Shown here in pieces: positions 9,100 to 18,582 of a stretch of 64,000 nucleotides of DNA; the stretch's first letter is position 1, and every line of letters begins with the position of its first letter. The position numbers and the translations under genes were made by a program. The notes below the pieces were generated by a model. That model saw only the letters and a program-made list of their open reading frames with translations, made no database searches and had not been told where the DNA came from. This DNA comes from Tritrichomonas musculus (taxonomy: Eukaryota > Parabasalia > Tritrichomonadida > Tritrichomonadidae): contig JAPFFF010000022.1 in the NCBI GenBank assembly GCA_039105265.1, positions 2,108,001 through 2,172,000 on the forward strand, in the 5' to 3' direction.

Positions 9100-9110
9100 T
9101 TTTATAGCGT
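9100..9110 (+). promoter_or_regulatory. TTTTATAGCGT box upstream of the GIY-YIG gene
   Basis: Identical to the box at 5851 and at nearly the same distance (48 bp) from the following ATG at 9148, with a T-rich tract between. It overlaps the end of the polymerase gene. Confidence 0.5.
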
Positions 9111-9147
9111 TTCATTATTTTTTTTCGTAATTTTATTTCCTCATCAA

Positions 9148-9912
9148 ATGAGTCATCAAATGACATTACAAGAAGCACTACAAGAAATTAATATACTCAG
9201 AGACGAAAATGAAAAGCTCAGAGAACAATTAATAAATATCCAAGCTGAGAACAAGATGATGGAAGAAAATTGTGATGAGTTAGATATACAGTACACAGAA
9301 GTATACCAAGAAAATAAATTCTTAAAACATAGAGTAAATGATTTAGAGCAATCATATGATACAATCAATAAAGAACTAAAAAGAATGAAACAAAGATATG
9401 AAATTACTTCGCTGGAAACATTTATGGATTTATATGGATACGTTGCAGAAAGATGTGATATAAAAATAATTCAGGAAAAATATTTTGAAATAACTGGTAT
9501 AAAATATTCACAAGCACAATTGAAAAGAGAATTGGAACAATTGGGATACCAAGTAAAGCGCAGTGGAACAAAAAATACATCCTATGTTTCAAAAGATATC
9601 AAAGGCGTTTTATACATTGTTCAGCTTAAAAAACATAAAGATACTAGTATATATAAAGTGGGGAGAACAATATATATGAAACAAAGATTATCAACATATA
9701 AAAGGCAGGATGGAGGTGCAACGGAAATACAATCATCCAAAGTAAACAATCAATATAAAGCCGAAGCCAAACTACTACAATTACTCAACGATGCTGTAGA
9801 TAGAAACGAATTAAAGAAAGATAAATATGGAGATGAATATTTTGAAGGCCCCCTTGATGTAGTCAAGAAATATTATGATGCTGTGGTCAAAGAATTTAAA
9901 GACGAAGAGTAA
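9148..9912 (+). CDS. GIY-YIG (T5orf172-type) nuclease-like protein
   Basis: The 254-residue protein has three parts. Residues 1-85 form a coiled coil rich in Glu, Lys and Asn. Residues about 90-145 look like a winged helix ending in QLGYQVKRSGTKNTSYV. Residues about 150-235 hold a GIY-YIG-like domain of the T5orf172/MSV199-associated type, with GVLYIVQL and YKVGRT followed by a conserved-looking Arg and Lys series. Such proteins occur in large DNA viruses and mobile elements as DNA nicking or DNA-binding factors. It is last in the plus-strand block; the next gene is convergent, 32 bp away. Confidence 0.8.
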   Translation: MSHQMTLQEALQEINILRDENEKLREQLINIQAENKMMEENCDELDIQYTEVYQENKFLKHRVNDLEQSYDTINKELKRMKQRYEITSLETFMDLYGYVAERCDIKIIQEKYFEITGIKYSQAQLKRELEQLGYQVKRSGTKNTSYVSKDIKGVLYIVQLKKHKDTSIYKVGRTIYMKQRLSTYKRQDGGATEIQSSKVNNQYKAEAKLLQLLNDAVDRNELKKDKYGDEYFEGPLDVVKKYYDAVVKEFKDEE

Positions 9913-9944
9913 GCAAAAAAATATTTCACCATCTAGATATTTTT

Positions 9945-10235
9945 TTATGCTTTGACTAATTGTGCTAACTTCTTTAATTCCTCTAGCTCAGCCTTCTTTC
10001 TTAACCTGTATTCTTTCTGTTGCTTACGTCTTGCTTCTAATCGTTCCTCTGGTGTATTGTATTTGCTTTTTCTACCTCTCTTCTGTTTTTCAGGTGATGG
10101 TTCAGTTTTGATTTCAGCTGGTGGCTCTCCCTCTAAAATATTTAACAAGTTCTCTTCTGATTTAGATTTGGATAGTTTCTTTACGATGTCTGTTTTGTTG
10201 AATTGTGTAAGATCTAATTTATTAGTCATTTCCAT
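9945..10235 (-). CDS. Small basic bZIP-like protein
   Basis: The start is placed at 10235 (MEMTNKLDL), because the upstream extension to 10259 is a hydrophobic stretch without a counterpart. The 96-residue protein ends in a highly basic block: RGRKSKY, then EARRKQQKEYRLRKK, then a short Leu-spaced helix ELEELKKLAQL. This resembles a bZIP basic region with an AT-hook-like RGRK. A 49-residue protein at 47128 in segment B keeps exactly this block. A transcription factor or DNA-compacting role is inferred. It heads the small-gene cassette shared between segments. Confidence 0.65.
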   Translation of the reverse strand: MEMTNKLDLTQFNKTDIVKKLSKSKSEENLLNILEGEPPAEIKTEPSPEKQKRGRKSKYNTPEERLEARRKQQKEYRLRKKAELEELKKLAQLVKA

Positions 10236-10265
10236 TGAAGAAAAAAATAAAATCTTCAAACAAAA

Positions 10266-10793
10266 CTACAAATTGACGGCATACTTTAAACATAGATGAT
10301 ATTTGTTAATTAATTCATTATATTCTCTATTGTATACTTGTTTGAAATCTGTGCATACCTCTCCATTATCATTCACTATTTTAATATTTTCTATCTTTCT
10401 AATTGGATTTGCTTTACCTGCGCAGCATCCAATATCTTCATCAAGGCCTACCTCGACTGATTCTGCTTTTATGATTGCTTTGATAATATTAGACAAAGCT
10501 GTAGCTGGTACAATGATACAATTTTTGGAAACCAGATTAGATAGCAAAGCCTTATCTTGATTCAACAATATATTGGCATATGTTTCAAGGATGACATATT
10601 TAACATCTTTTGCCTCATCCTCTGGATTTTCATCTAGTTCAACATTTCTTGTAATAACAATTTCTTCTTTCCCATCATCTCTTTTGTTAATGATGATATT
10701 GTTATTGATATTTGATGTTGATTGGGCAGCAGCTTGGGGTTCTAATGATAAATTAGTATTTATTCCTTGATTATTTGCTCGTTTCTTAATCAT
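10266..10793 (-). CDS. Conserved 175-residue cassette protein, function unknown
   Basis: The family is not recognised, but a clear homologue lies at 47802-48326 in segment B, with about half of residues identical. Shared blocks are NNIIINKRDDGKEEIVITR near the N-terminus and NPIRKI followed by a C-terminal HLCLKY. A GCC(A/S)(G/A)K segment is also shared. The ATG is preceded by TTTTTTTGGAAAGGAAATG, the same leader as the next gene at 11246. Conservation in both segments beside the bZIP-like gene suggests an early regulatory or host-interaction role. Confidence 0.65.
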   Translation of the reverse strand: MIKKRANNQGINTNLSLEPQAAAQSTSNINNNIIINKRDDGKEEIVITRNVELDENPEDEAKDVKYVILETYANILLNQDKALLSNLVSKNCIIVPATALSNIIKAIIKAESVEVGLDEDIGCCAGKANPIRKIENIKIVNDNGEVCTDFKQVYNREYNELINKYHLCLKYAVNL

Positions 10794-10817
10794 TTCCTTT
10801 CCAAAAAAATCTTTTAT

Positions 10818-11246
10818 TTAATAGATAATATTCTCTATTTTTACTTTATGTTGTGGTCCATATTCAATTCTTCCAGTATTTCTTTTATCAGCTCTTCCCT
10901 GTATCTCCCCTAAATTTTCTGGCTTATTTAAATATGGAGGAAGGGTTGGTGCTTTGGGAGCCTTATCTTTTTTTAAATAATATCCTCCATCTGTAATGCC
11001 TACCGGTGGTTCATGTAATGGTTTTGTTCTATGTTGATTGCTCTTTGGTGGTCTCACAGGTTTATTTTCCATATATTTCATTGGAGGTCTATTGTAATAT
11101 GGATTAAATGTAACAGCATATGTATTGTCATTAGAGAAGATACCAAAATGATTAAATCCAACTGTATGTTCTGTCTTGGTTCCTTCGTTAAACATTTCTC
11201 CTTCTGCTCCAATAATGGCTGAATTTGGATTTCTGTATTTATTCAT
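10818..11246 (-). CDS. 142-residue Pro/Asn-rich cassette protein
   Basis: The family is unknown. The N-terminus MNKYRNPNSAIIG and the block FGIFSNDNTYAV recur in segment C at 52629-52772, where only this first third remains. The C-terminal two thirds are Pro-, Lys- and Asn-rich and probably disordered. The leader GGAAAGGAAATG is shared with the gene at 10793. The stop reads TAAATAAAA, which could also serve as poly(A) signal. Confidence 0.6.
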   Translation of the reverse strand: MNKYRNPNSAIIGAEGEMFNEGTKTEHTVGFNHFGIFSNDNTYAVTFNPYYNRPPMKYMENKPVRPPKSNQHRTKPLHEPPVGITDGGYYLKKDKAPKAPTLPPYLNKPENLGEIQGRADKRNTGRIEYGPQHKVKIENIIY

Positions 11247-11276
11247 TTCCTTTCCAAAAAATTTTTTTAATTCCCT

Positions 11277-11729
11277 TTACTCTAGAACTAACTCCTGATG
11301 CTGACCGATGAATAAGCTTGGGGATGTTAATTCATATTTCTCTCTCAGCTGACTAATTAATTCTTTCGTTTTGCTGGAAGCCAACTCAATGGAATAATTG
11401 TAGAAATCATTTTCTTTATATTGTTGGGTTTCATTATTGCCATTAACAAAGAATTCATTCATCTTGTAATTCAATCGACGTCTAGAATTTGTGCTGAGTA
11501 TTACATGTTCTATTTCATATTCCTTGATTTTGTCAGGATATATTCTCCATGTTGTTTTATCAGATTTGATGGAAATATAAATGACCTTCGCTAAATAATT
11601 ATTTCTTGATAGTTGGATAGGATATTTATCACAGAGGATGGCAAAATTACATTCTTTGAAATCTTCTGGTTTATCAGCGAGGGAGATAATGTTGTTGATA
11701 TAATCATAGACTTTAAATTGCTCTTGCAT
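11277..11729 (-). CDS. Conserved 150-residue cassette protein (copy 1 of 3)
   Basis: Homologues lie at 52142-52594 and 63735-64000 (partial). All share an N-terminal YDYIN..ISLA..P..F.EC/KC.F..LC.KYPI pattern and the segment IYPDKIKE followed by S(T)NSRRR. The spacing of conserved Cys and hydrophobic residues suggests a small alpha/beta domain, but I do not recognise it. In segments A and C it lies directly upstream of the 142-residue gene in the same orientation, so the pair is a conserved unit. The stop reads TAAAG. Confidence 0.65.
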   Translation of the reverse strand: MQEQFKVYDYINNIISLADKPEDFKECNFAILCDKYPIQLSRNNYLAKVIYISIKSDKTTWRIYPDKIKEYEIEHVILSTNSRRRLNYKMNEFFVNGNNETQQYKENDFYNYSIELASSKTKELISQLREKYELTSPSLFIGQHQELVLE

Positions 11730-11775
11730 TTCTGTAAAGATAAAATAATGAAAAAAAATAATAACTTGACAAAAT

Positions 11776-13443
11776 TTATGCAGGAGTAGTGAGGTCGTAA
11801 TTCCCTAAGCGGACAAGTGGTGGCATACCATTTGGTTGAACAAGAATAGATATTGATGAATCAAATAAGAGACAAATTAGAGGTGGGGTTTCCACTACAT
11901 TTGCATATGTTTTTGCGCCTGTATCTTGGGATACATTAATTTCAAAGTTAATTGGAGACAAAGATGTAAGGCCTTGCTGATATGTATTATCTGTTTCTGT
12001 TGGGAGACCAATGAAGAAACTGCTCTTATCATTTGTCCAATATCCAGTTGAATATCCAAATGTCGGTTGATTAGTAGTTGAATCTCTATTACAATATGTC
12101 AAACTGTTTACTACTTCTTTGTTAAAGCCTGATTGTTCACCATTCATATTCATAGCATTTTGACAGTATTCTAAGAATTCAGGGTATTCATCGGTCGTTC
12201 CGAATGGTTTTGCAGGAATGTTTCCATATCCGCCACAATTTAATTGAAATGATTTAAAGTTAGGATTTTTGAAATATGTATGATGAGTATGCTTTATTGG
12301 AAATAGACAAAATATTGAATCAACAAAACGGGGTGTGATTGTACAGGTAGTTTTGTCATTTGGATTTTTTAGTTTATTTGTTGTTGTGTAGACGGAAAGA
12401 GTTTGCGTTGGGAAAGTAAGTGGATGAGTCGGGTCTGCATATCTTTGAACGAGACTGGAATAAATATTATCTTCAATACCAAAACATGGTATGATAGATG
12501 AGCATTCAGTTATCGAGTAATCGACGACTTAAAAAGACCTGTCTTCTGTCTCGAGATGAATAAAATTAATATTAACTGCAGTACTTTGAGCAGCAAAAGC
12601 TGCTCCTGTTATTCTTGTAGCATTAGCCAAATTTGTTTTGCCTGTATACATAGTTATTGATTCATTTATTGGAGTAAATTCATTTGTTATTTTATCGAAG
12701 GCATATTTTGAATTAATATAATATTCATGTTCAAATGTAGTTCCTGGGCCGATAGGACAGCATACCATTCCAGCGCATGAAAAGAATAATCTTAGTTCTA
12801 TCTTACCTGCAAATGCCGGGAGATATTTAATATTAGATAATGGTAAGAATCTTCTTAAATCTATCTTTAAATGAATTTTATATGTTTTTTCATTCCATTT
12901 ATCTTCAAAATTAACAATGAATCCTGTTCTGCTTCCTGATTTACCATTCCATATGTCTTTATGTCTTGCTTTGGAATAAACATCTGCTCTCTTTGTTGTT
13001 TCATTAGCACAACAAGCTGTTAAAAATGATTCTTCACAACCAAAATTCTGGGTATAGATGGTGATTCCATTTGCTACAATTTCATATTTTTCAACCGCAT
13101 CTCTAGCATCTTTAAAGCCAAACCAAACTTTGTTAAATTGATACCCATCTGAAGTTAATGGTTCAACAGTTTTTCCAGCAGCTTCTTTAATTTTAACTTC
13201 CATATCTGCTCTAATGAATCCGTTATATATGTCAGCTGTATTATTTGTATTTGGAGATATGATTGCACTTGTATATGAACCACTTGGTACTGGAGGTGAT
13301 GGAGAATATGATGTTTGTGGACTAATTGTATATTGTTTATTTGTATCTGATAATGCTATGCAATTATCCACGATATCAAAATATGCAGCAATTTGTGTAC
13401 ATGCTTCAGCTGATGTTCTAAGTTCAATCTCGTTGTTCAACAT
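11776..13443 (-). pseudogene. Major capsid protein (double jelly-roll type), segment A
   Basis: The N-terminal half starts MLNNEIEL at 13443. It has the block FNKVWFGFKDARDAVEK, which aligns with QIFIGFKDAVELFSEIRFF of the segment B capsid proteins. It also has KIELRLFFS, which matches LGEIEEEVK of that family. The C-terminal half holds beta-rich sequence ending NYDLTTPA. Polinton-type major capsid proteins form the icosahedral shell. The region looks broken, with about one break. It lies just after the small-gene cassette and before the Pro-rich and structural genes. Confidence 0.65.
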
Positions 13444-13578
13444 AGTGTTTTCATGGAAAAAAAATAATAAAAGCAAATCAAAAATTTCAACACATATCAG
13501 AGAAAATATTATTACGTCTTCTACGAATAGACTGAGGCTGAATTTGAGGTGGGGAAGGAGCAGGTTCTTCTGGTTCTT

Positions 13579-14100
13579 CTATTTCATTAGGCTCTGGATA
13601 TATTGTGGCTGTGTATACTGATAATATGGCTTTCTCATTTGTTTTTGCACTACTTCTTTTATCATCTTTTTTTGTTCTTTCTTAGCCCTTTCATTTTTAA
13701 ATTCTTCTCCCAATAATTTCAGTTGATTTAATATCTCGATATTTATTGTTGGGTCATTCGCATAAGCAACTTCACTGCGCGAATAAATTTGTGGAGATTG
13801 CGCTTGTGATTTTGTTCTAGTGATTTTTTTAGGGAGAGGTTTTGTTGGCTGAACAACAACTGGTGATTCATCTGACGGCTCTACTGTTGGTTCTTCTTCT
13901 TGTGGCTCAGGAGTTGGCTCAGCTGAGGATTGCTTGGATATTGGTTCATTAGCTGGCTTTGTTAATGGTTCAGCTCTTCTTTTCACAATATATTTATTCT
14001 CTTTTTTGGTGGGAAGAACATCCCACTCTGGGTCATCTCTACCATTTAACCAATTTTGTATCACTTGTAATCTTTTTGAACCTGTCAAATGCTTAGACAT
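13579..14100 (-). CDS. Pro/Glu-rich 173-residue structural-type protein
   Basis: The family is unknown. Residues 1-35 (GSKRLQVIQNWLNGRDDPEW) look folded. Residues about 45-105 are a PEP/PTPEP-rich linker and residues about 120-165 a charged helix ending in a Tyr/Gln-rich tail. It sits between the capsid and ATPase genes, as scaffold or minor virion proteins often do. The ATG follows TATTTAA, a start context also seen at other virion genes here. About 135 bp between this frame and the capsid gene also encode Pro-rich sequence, so the 3' end is uncertain. Confidence 0.5.
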   Translation of the reverse strand: MSKHLTGSKRLQVIQNWLNGRDDPEWDVLPTKKENKYIVKRRAEPLTKPANEPISKQSSAEPTPEPQEEEPTVEPSDESPVVVQPTKPLPKKITRTKSQAQSPQIYSRSEVAYANDPTINIEILNQLKLLGEEFKNERAKKEQKKMIKEVVQKQMRKPYYQYTQPQYIQSLMK

Positions 14101-14162
14101 TTAAATAATATAAAACTCACAAAAATGAATTTGTTTGAGTTTTATTGGAGTTTATGGGGTTT

Positions 14163-14894
14163 TTACTTCTTTGCTTTCTTTCTTCTTTTTGAACTTTTAG
14201 CAGTATTATTCTTATTGTATTGTATTTGCTTTTTCAATCTTGCTATTTTCGCTTCCTCTTCATCTATATATTTATTTCTTTTTTGATATATTTTATATGC
14301 AGCTGGTTTTCTTGAATAATGAATTCGTGGGAAATTTGATTCAGTAATGTATTTGTTTCCAAAAAATTGTCCCTGTTTTTCCAATAAATATTTTAAATAA
14401 TTATCTTTATCACTCTTATTTGATATATCATTTCCAGCTTCAATTAATGTATCCCCTGCATTTTTTAATCTATCTATTCCAATTAATTGTCCAAATACTT
14501 TAAGTCCATATCCTGCTGTTTTTGCTAATCCTTCCCTATGTTTATCAGCCCATTCTATAGCCTGATTTACTTTCTCTGTCCCTTTCTTATATCCCTCATT
14601 TATTGAATTTTTTACATCGTTATACTTCTCTTTTACAGTATTAATGCCTTTATTTATTATATCATTTGCTTTATTTATAATTTGTGTTTTTCTATTTGTG
14701 TACCAATTTCTAAATTTACCAAATAATCCTTGTGAATTTGTTGTACTTGGTGCAATTTTCCCAGATATTCCTTCAGATTTTTGGAGAGGCATGGGACCGG
14801 TTTGTCCAGTAATTCCTTCTGATTTTGATGTTGGCTCAGGCGTTGGTTCAGGCGTTCGTTGTTCAATTTTATCCGTATCTTCAACTTTTTCCAT
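14163..14894 (-). CDS. 243-residue structural-type protein, possibly pVI-like
   Basis: The first 60 residues are low-complexity with two SEGI(T/S)G repeats. Residues about 65-170 are amphipathic helices (NKANDIINKGINTVKEKYND, then LAKTAGYGLKVFGQLIG). The C-terminus is basic (SSKRRKKAKK). The gene lies between the Pro-rich gene and the packaging ATPase. The central amphipathic part recalls the small helical protein at 33649 in segment B, which I compare with adenovirus-type membrane-active capsid cement proteins. That comparison is tentative. Confidence 0.45.
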   Translation of the reverse strand: MEKVEDTDKIEQRTPEPTPEPTSKSEGITGQTGPMPLQKSEGISGKIAPSTTNSQGLFGKFRNWYTNRKTQIINKANDIINKGINTVKEKYNDVKNSINEGYKKGTEKVNQAIEWADKHREGLAKTAGYGLKVFGQLIGIDRLKNAGDTLIEAGNDISNKSDKDNYLKYLLEKQGQFFGNKYITESNFPRIHYSRKPAAYKIYQKRNKYIDEEEAKIARLKKQIQYNKNNTAKSSKRRKKAKK

Positions 14895-14915
14895 TGTTAT
14901 TTAAAGTCAATAAAA

Positions 14916-15773
14916 CTATGACTCAAAGTAATATTTGTTCGCCGTTATATTGCAAATAAATTTATCGTGAGGTTCTCTATGCTGCAAATATTCTTTAACT
15001 GTCTTTTTGATATTTAGATTGTTATTCGTTTGTTGAAGCAAAGATGTAAAATCTTCTTCTGAATATCCACTATAACATATCAAATCTGTAGCCAATCTCT
15101 TTGCGTTTATGTGGACGAATCGAATTGTTTGAATAGCCATAATACAAGTAATATTATAGTGTCTCGTTTTGGTCAGTAGTCTTAAGAATTCAGTATTGTT
15201 ATGTGTTAATAAATCACTTCCTGCGCAGTCATCTAATATTATCAGTGTGTTGTATGGATATGATGAAGTTTGATATTTTACCAGCTTGTTTGCTATATAT
15301 ACTATTCTATCATCTATTTCTTGAAGAGAGTGCTTATTTATTAGTCTCTGCATTTCTTCATTTGTTTCTTTCATTCTTGATAATACATGCTTTACCATTG
15401 CATAATATTTTATCTTTCTCTTTAGATGCTTCTTTAAATAATCCATTAATTCTGCTTCGTTAAGATATACAATTGGTGTCTTTACATTTTTACTCATCGC
15501 TTCTGCAGTTTTGTCTGCTTTTCCTGATGTTGAACAGAAGATAATTTTTTGGTAGTAGGGATGCTTAAATAATCTCTCTGTTATCATAATGTGTTTCCAT
15601 ATCCAATAACTCTTTCCTGCACCTGGTTTGCCTATAAGAAAATAGATACCATTAGTGCTAAATGGATAGGAAGGATGTAATGGTTTCATCAACGCGCCCT
15701 CTATTTCTTTTTGGTTTTTCTTCATTGTCTTTTGGATTAGTGATTCCACTTCTTTCATTATTTGTTTAGACAT
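14916..15773 (-). CDS. A32-like genome-packaging ATPase (FtsK/HerA type)
   Basis: The 285-residue protein has a Walker A motif GKPGAGKS (residues 48-55), a Walker B motif LIILDD (177-182) and a sensor-like strand TCIMAIQT (209-216). This is the layout of the short packaging ATPases of Polintons, virophages and large DNA viruses, which pump DNA into the capsid. A homologue at 32181 in segment B shares EGAL(M/I)xxxHP before the P-loop. It lies between the structural genes and the integrase, as in known Mavericks. The frame looks whole. Confidence 0.88.
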   Translation of the reverse strand: MSKQIMKEVESLIQKTMKKNQKEIEGALMKPLHPSYPFSTNGIYFLIGKPGAGKSYWIWKHIMITERLFKHPYYQKIIFCSTSGKADKTAEAMSKNVKTPIVYLNEAELMDYLKKHLKRKIKYYAMVKHVLSRMKETNEEMQRLINKHSLQEIDDRIVYIANKLVKYQTSSYPYNTLIILDDCAGSDLLTHNNTEFLRLLTKTRHYNITCIMAIQTIRFVHINAKRLATDLICYSGYSEEDFTSLLQQTNNNLNIKKTVKEYLQHREPHDKFICNITANKYYFES

Positions 15774-15783
15774 TTACATAACA

Positions 15784-16865
15784 TTAAATCCATTTCCTGA
15801 TATTATTTGGAATATTTTTTTGTTTTGACCAGTAATCCATCTCAAGATTAGATAATTTAGTTGGTGCTCCCTCTCGTAAATTTTTAGCTGGAATTACATC
15901 TTCTGTTCCCTCGCTATATTTTATTTTATATTTATTCTTAGCTGCATCATAAGAAAGAATTTTTTCCACAATACCTCTCTTGCCTCCCTTCAGTGTTTGA
16001 GCAATATTTTTATTTTGAGTTTTTATTAGTCTGTATCCAGGTAATTTATCTATTGATTCATCTTTGGACTTAACTATAAATTGGTTGCCAGCCTTGGAAT
16101 CAACTATGTATGCTTCTTTACTGACTCTATTTCTGCGCTTCGAAAATGGTTCCTTAGCTTGAATAATTCTAACTCTATCATTTGGTTTGAAGTCATAGGG
16201 ATTATTTTGTGATTTGGTTTTTACATATTCTTTTTCATCTTTCTCTGTCATTTCATTTGGTATTTTATAGTCAAGAGATTTGTGGGGAGAATTGTTGTAT
16301 GAATCTATTAAACCATTCATCTCTTGTTCTCCAATATATCTATTCTCACCAATCATATCTCTTATGGTTCTCATGAATCTATTTATAATGCCTAGCACAT
16401 TATGGTTATTGTCTTCTGTTGTATTGTATATTATGTCATTTGATTTCATCAGTTGCAATACATCGTTGGACAAATAAGCTGCATCTTGGTCTGATGTTAT
16501 AGAATAGACATCTGGTTCTTCTTCAAAAAATTTGTTAAGAGCCTTTGCTACTTCTTTTGCACCCTTCCCCTTCATTGGATAACAGTATACTTTTCTTGTG
16601 TTAATATTAATTAACATCAAATAATTTAATCCATCTTTTGTCTTGTCATTTATGAAAGTGTCCATTTGGTATCCACCTGAATGCTTCGAATAGATGTTCA
16701 TGAATTTTGCCTTTGGTACTTTAACATCATGAACCACTTTCTTTAAATAATTTAATGCTGCCTCTTCTGTGAATCCATAGCGTTTTGCAAGAGGGACAAA
16801 TTTAGATGGTGTCTTCCACGGAAAAAATGGTGGAGCTCCTCAATAGTTTTATATTGTTTGTTCAT
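15784..16865 (-). pseudogene. Retroviral-type integrase, segment A
   Basis: The region encodes an rve-type core with GGYQMDTF, then INTRKVYCYPM, SITSDQDAAY and LGIINRFMRTIRD, the last typical of Maverick integrases. It is followed by a Lys-rich linker, an SH3-like strand set (FKPNDRVRI) and a chromo-like C-terminal unit (VEKILSYD, then YKIKYS). Such enzymes insert the element DNA into the host genome. It lies 10 bp from the ATPase gene, in the same orientation. The gene looks broken, with about one break. Confidence 0.8.
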
Positions 16866-16874
16866 TTTGATGAT

Positions 16875-17420
16875 TTATAAAAATAGCCTGGATAGCTTTT
16901 TAACATTTAGATTTCTTTTTTTATTGTTTACATCTCTCATATTAACATATTTGCCTTTTACTTTGTATAATATTCTATAGTTTGCTCCTGTATCATAATA
17001 AATATTTAAGTCATGGTCAATATAATAATCCTCAAACTCCCATCCATTATATTCATCAATTACTTCAGCATTTTCTGGTAATTCATCAACATATTGTGCT
17101 TCAACACCATTATAACTTAGTCTATTCTTATTATTTATTGAATTATCACACCATCTTAAGTTATCTATTCTATTATCTGTTCTGATATGATTTCTGTGGT
17201 CAACCTGTGGAAAGTTGTTTGGATTAGGGATAAATTGTAAAGCTATCAATCTGTGCTTTTTGTATGGATAAGAATGTAGAGAAACAACAACATATCCATA
17301 TGCATCAATCCTTTCATTTACAATTTGTTGATTGCTTTTCTTTCTGATAACATTGGGGTATTCTACCATTATTTCATACTCATCTTCAAAATCAAGTAGA
17401 GGGACAAAATCAGTTGTCAT
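16875..17420 (-). CDS. HNH homing-type endonuclease
   Basis: The 181-residue protein starts with a NUMOD4-like stretch (YEIMVEYPNVIRKKS, then YGYVVVSLHSYPYKKHRLIA). It continues with an HNH_3 core, VDHRNHIRTDNRIDNLRW (about residues 72-90), that holds the expected His, Asn and Asn/His positions. Free-standing nucleases of this kind are common in large DNA viruses and Mavericks and spread by cutting alleles without them. It sits between integrase and the minor capsid gene. The stop reads TAAA. The frame looks whole. Confidence 0.85.
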   Translation of the reverse strand: MTTDFVPLLDFEDEYEIMVEYPNVIRKKSNQQIVNERIDAYGYVVVSLHSYPYKKHRLIALQFIPNPNNFPQVDHRNHIRTDNRIDNLRWCDNSINNKNRLSYNGVEAQYVDELPENAEVIDEYNGWEFEDYYIDHDLNIYYDTGANYRILYKVKGKYVNMRDVNNKKRNLNVKKLSRLFL

Positions 17421-17451
17421 TTATGATGGCGATAAAAAAATAAAAATTCAT

Positions 17452-18432
17452 TTAAACATATAACATCTTCTTATATGGTAAGAATATCATCTCTATAGCA
17501 AAGCTTTCACCGACTGGTAATTTAAATGGTGCTTTATATTCACGAGCAGAATATAAATCAATCCAAAATCTTTGGTCTGTTGAATTCAGCTTAAAGTATT
17601 TGATGGGGTTGAAATTAACATTCGAATTACCAATATAATAACGATTTGATTGTTCTGCTATTGATGAATAAACTTTACATGAATGTCTATCCCATACATT
17701 ATCAAACGTTAAAACTTTATCATAGTACTTTAAATACACATCTTTATTGTTTTGACTAACTCCATCACCAATATTGAATACTTCATCAAAATCTTTATTT
17801 GTTTCTTTTAATTTGAATGCTACACCATATTCATCCGCATCATTATTATTTCGTTCTGAATATATTTTTTCATGAAAACCCCTCTCATCATAATAGCCAT
17901 CAGATTGTATATCTCTATTTAAAATATCAGTATCTGACTGTACAAATATTTCATTGACGTCCTTCCACCATGTTGCTATATAGTTTTTTATTGATGTATG
18001 AATAGCATTAAAGAATCCTCTAAAATCTCCTTCTATCGACATCCAATCGATAACTTTTACATCTTTTACTTTTATATTATCTTTATACGATAACATCATA
18101 TTATTTATTTTTGAAGTCGTATCATTCCCTTCCACTATATTAAAATATTTCTTTTGAAATTTTGCAATTGTGATGGTGAATTCAATTTTTCTTCTTCTCG
18201 CAATCAACCACATATTTCTTACTCCAACAATAGATTCTCCTCTATTTGAAGTGCACCATTCTTGTGGGAAATTAAAGTAATATCGATTTGGTTTGCTGGG
18301 GTCTTGCTGTCCATCTTCTAAAAAGTAAGCATATTCTATAGGAATCGGTGTTTGTTCTTCAGCTGGATTTAGCGTCGGGTACATTTCAATCGTGGTAAAT
18401 ATTTTTTTATTCCATAATTTGGTGGTGCTCAT
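17452..18432 (-). CDS. Probable minor capsid (penton-type) protein, segment A
   Basis: The start is ATG at 18432 (MSTTKLWNKK); the GTG just upstream is not needed. Near residue 50 it has FNFPQEWCTSNRG and its C-terminus reads FAIEMIFLPYKK. The protein at 37773 in segment B has FNFPSAFIQSKR and ends FVLFLKLIY, in equivalent places beside capsid genes. Polintons encode a single-jelly-roll penton protein, and I infer that role here. The start codon abuts a 37-bp double-hairpin unit, so the original N-terminus may have been altered by that insertion. Confidence 0.5.
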   Translation of the reverse strand: MSTTKLWNKKIFTTIEMYPTLNPAEEQTPIPIEYAYFLEDGQQDPSKPNRYYFNFPQEWCTSNRGESIVGVRNMWLIARRRKIEFTITIAKFQKKYFNIVEGNDTTSKINNMMLSYKDNIKVKDVKVIDWMSIEGDFRGFFNAIHTSIKNYIATWWKDVNEIFVQSDTDILNRDIQSDGYYDERGFHEKIYSERNNNDADEYGVAFKLKETNKDFDEVFNIGDGVSQNNKDVYLKYYDKVLTFDNVWDRHSCKVYSSIAEQSNRYYIGNSNVNFNPIKYFKLNSTDQRFWIDLYSAREYKAPFKLPVGESFAIEMIFLPYKKMLYV

Positions 18433-18468
18433 CACAAGCTTTAGCTTGGGCCTTGCTTTAGCAAGTCA
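18432..18468. repeat. Dispersed 37-bp double-hairpin unit, copy 1
   Basis: It runs from TCACAAGC to GCAAGTCA and contains two hairpins, AAGC-TTTA-GCTT and CTTGC-TTTA-GCAAG, joined by GGGC. An identical copy lies at 18583. Related 36-bp copies lie at 57596 and 60146. Confidence 0.9.
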
Positions 18469-18582
18469 AAACATCTATATCTTGGTGCATCTCTTTCTCT
18501 TTCCCTATCATAATCATTATTGTATTTCAAGACTGCTGCACGCCTAAATTTAGCATATCTGAATCCACTAAATGTATTCCTT

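Noticed and set aside
9952-10770. Plus-strand frames opposite the bZIP-like and 175-residue genes
   Set aside because: The minus-strand proteins are conserved in segment B; the plus-strand translations are hydrophobic shadows.
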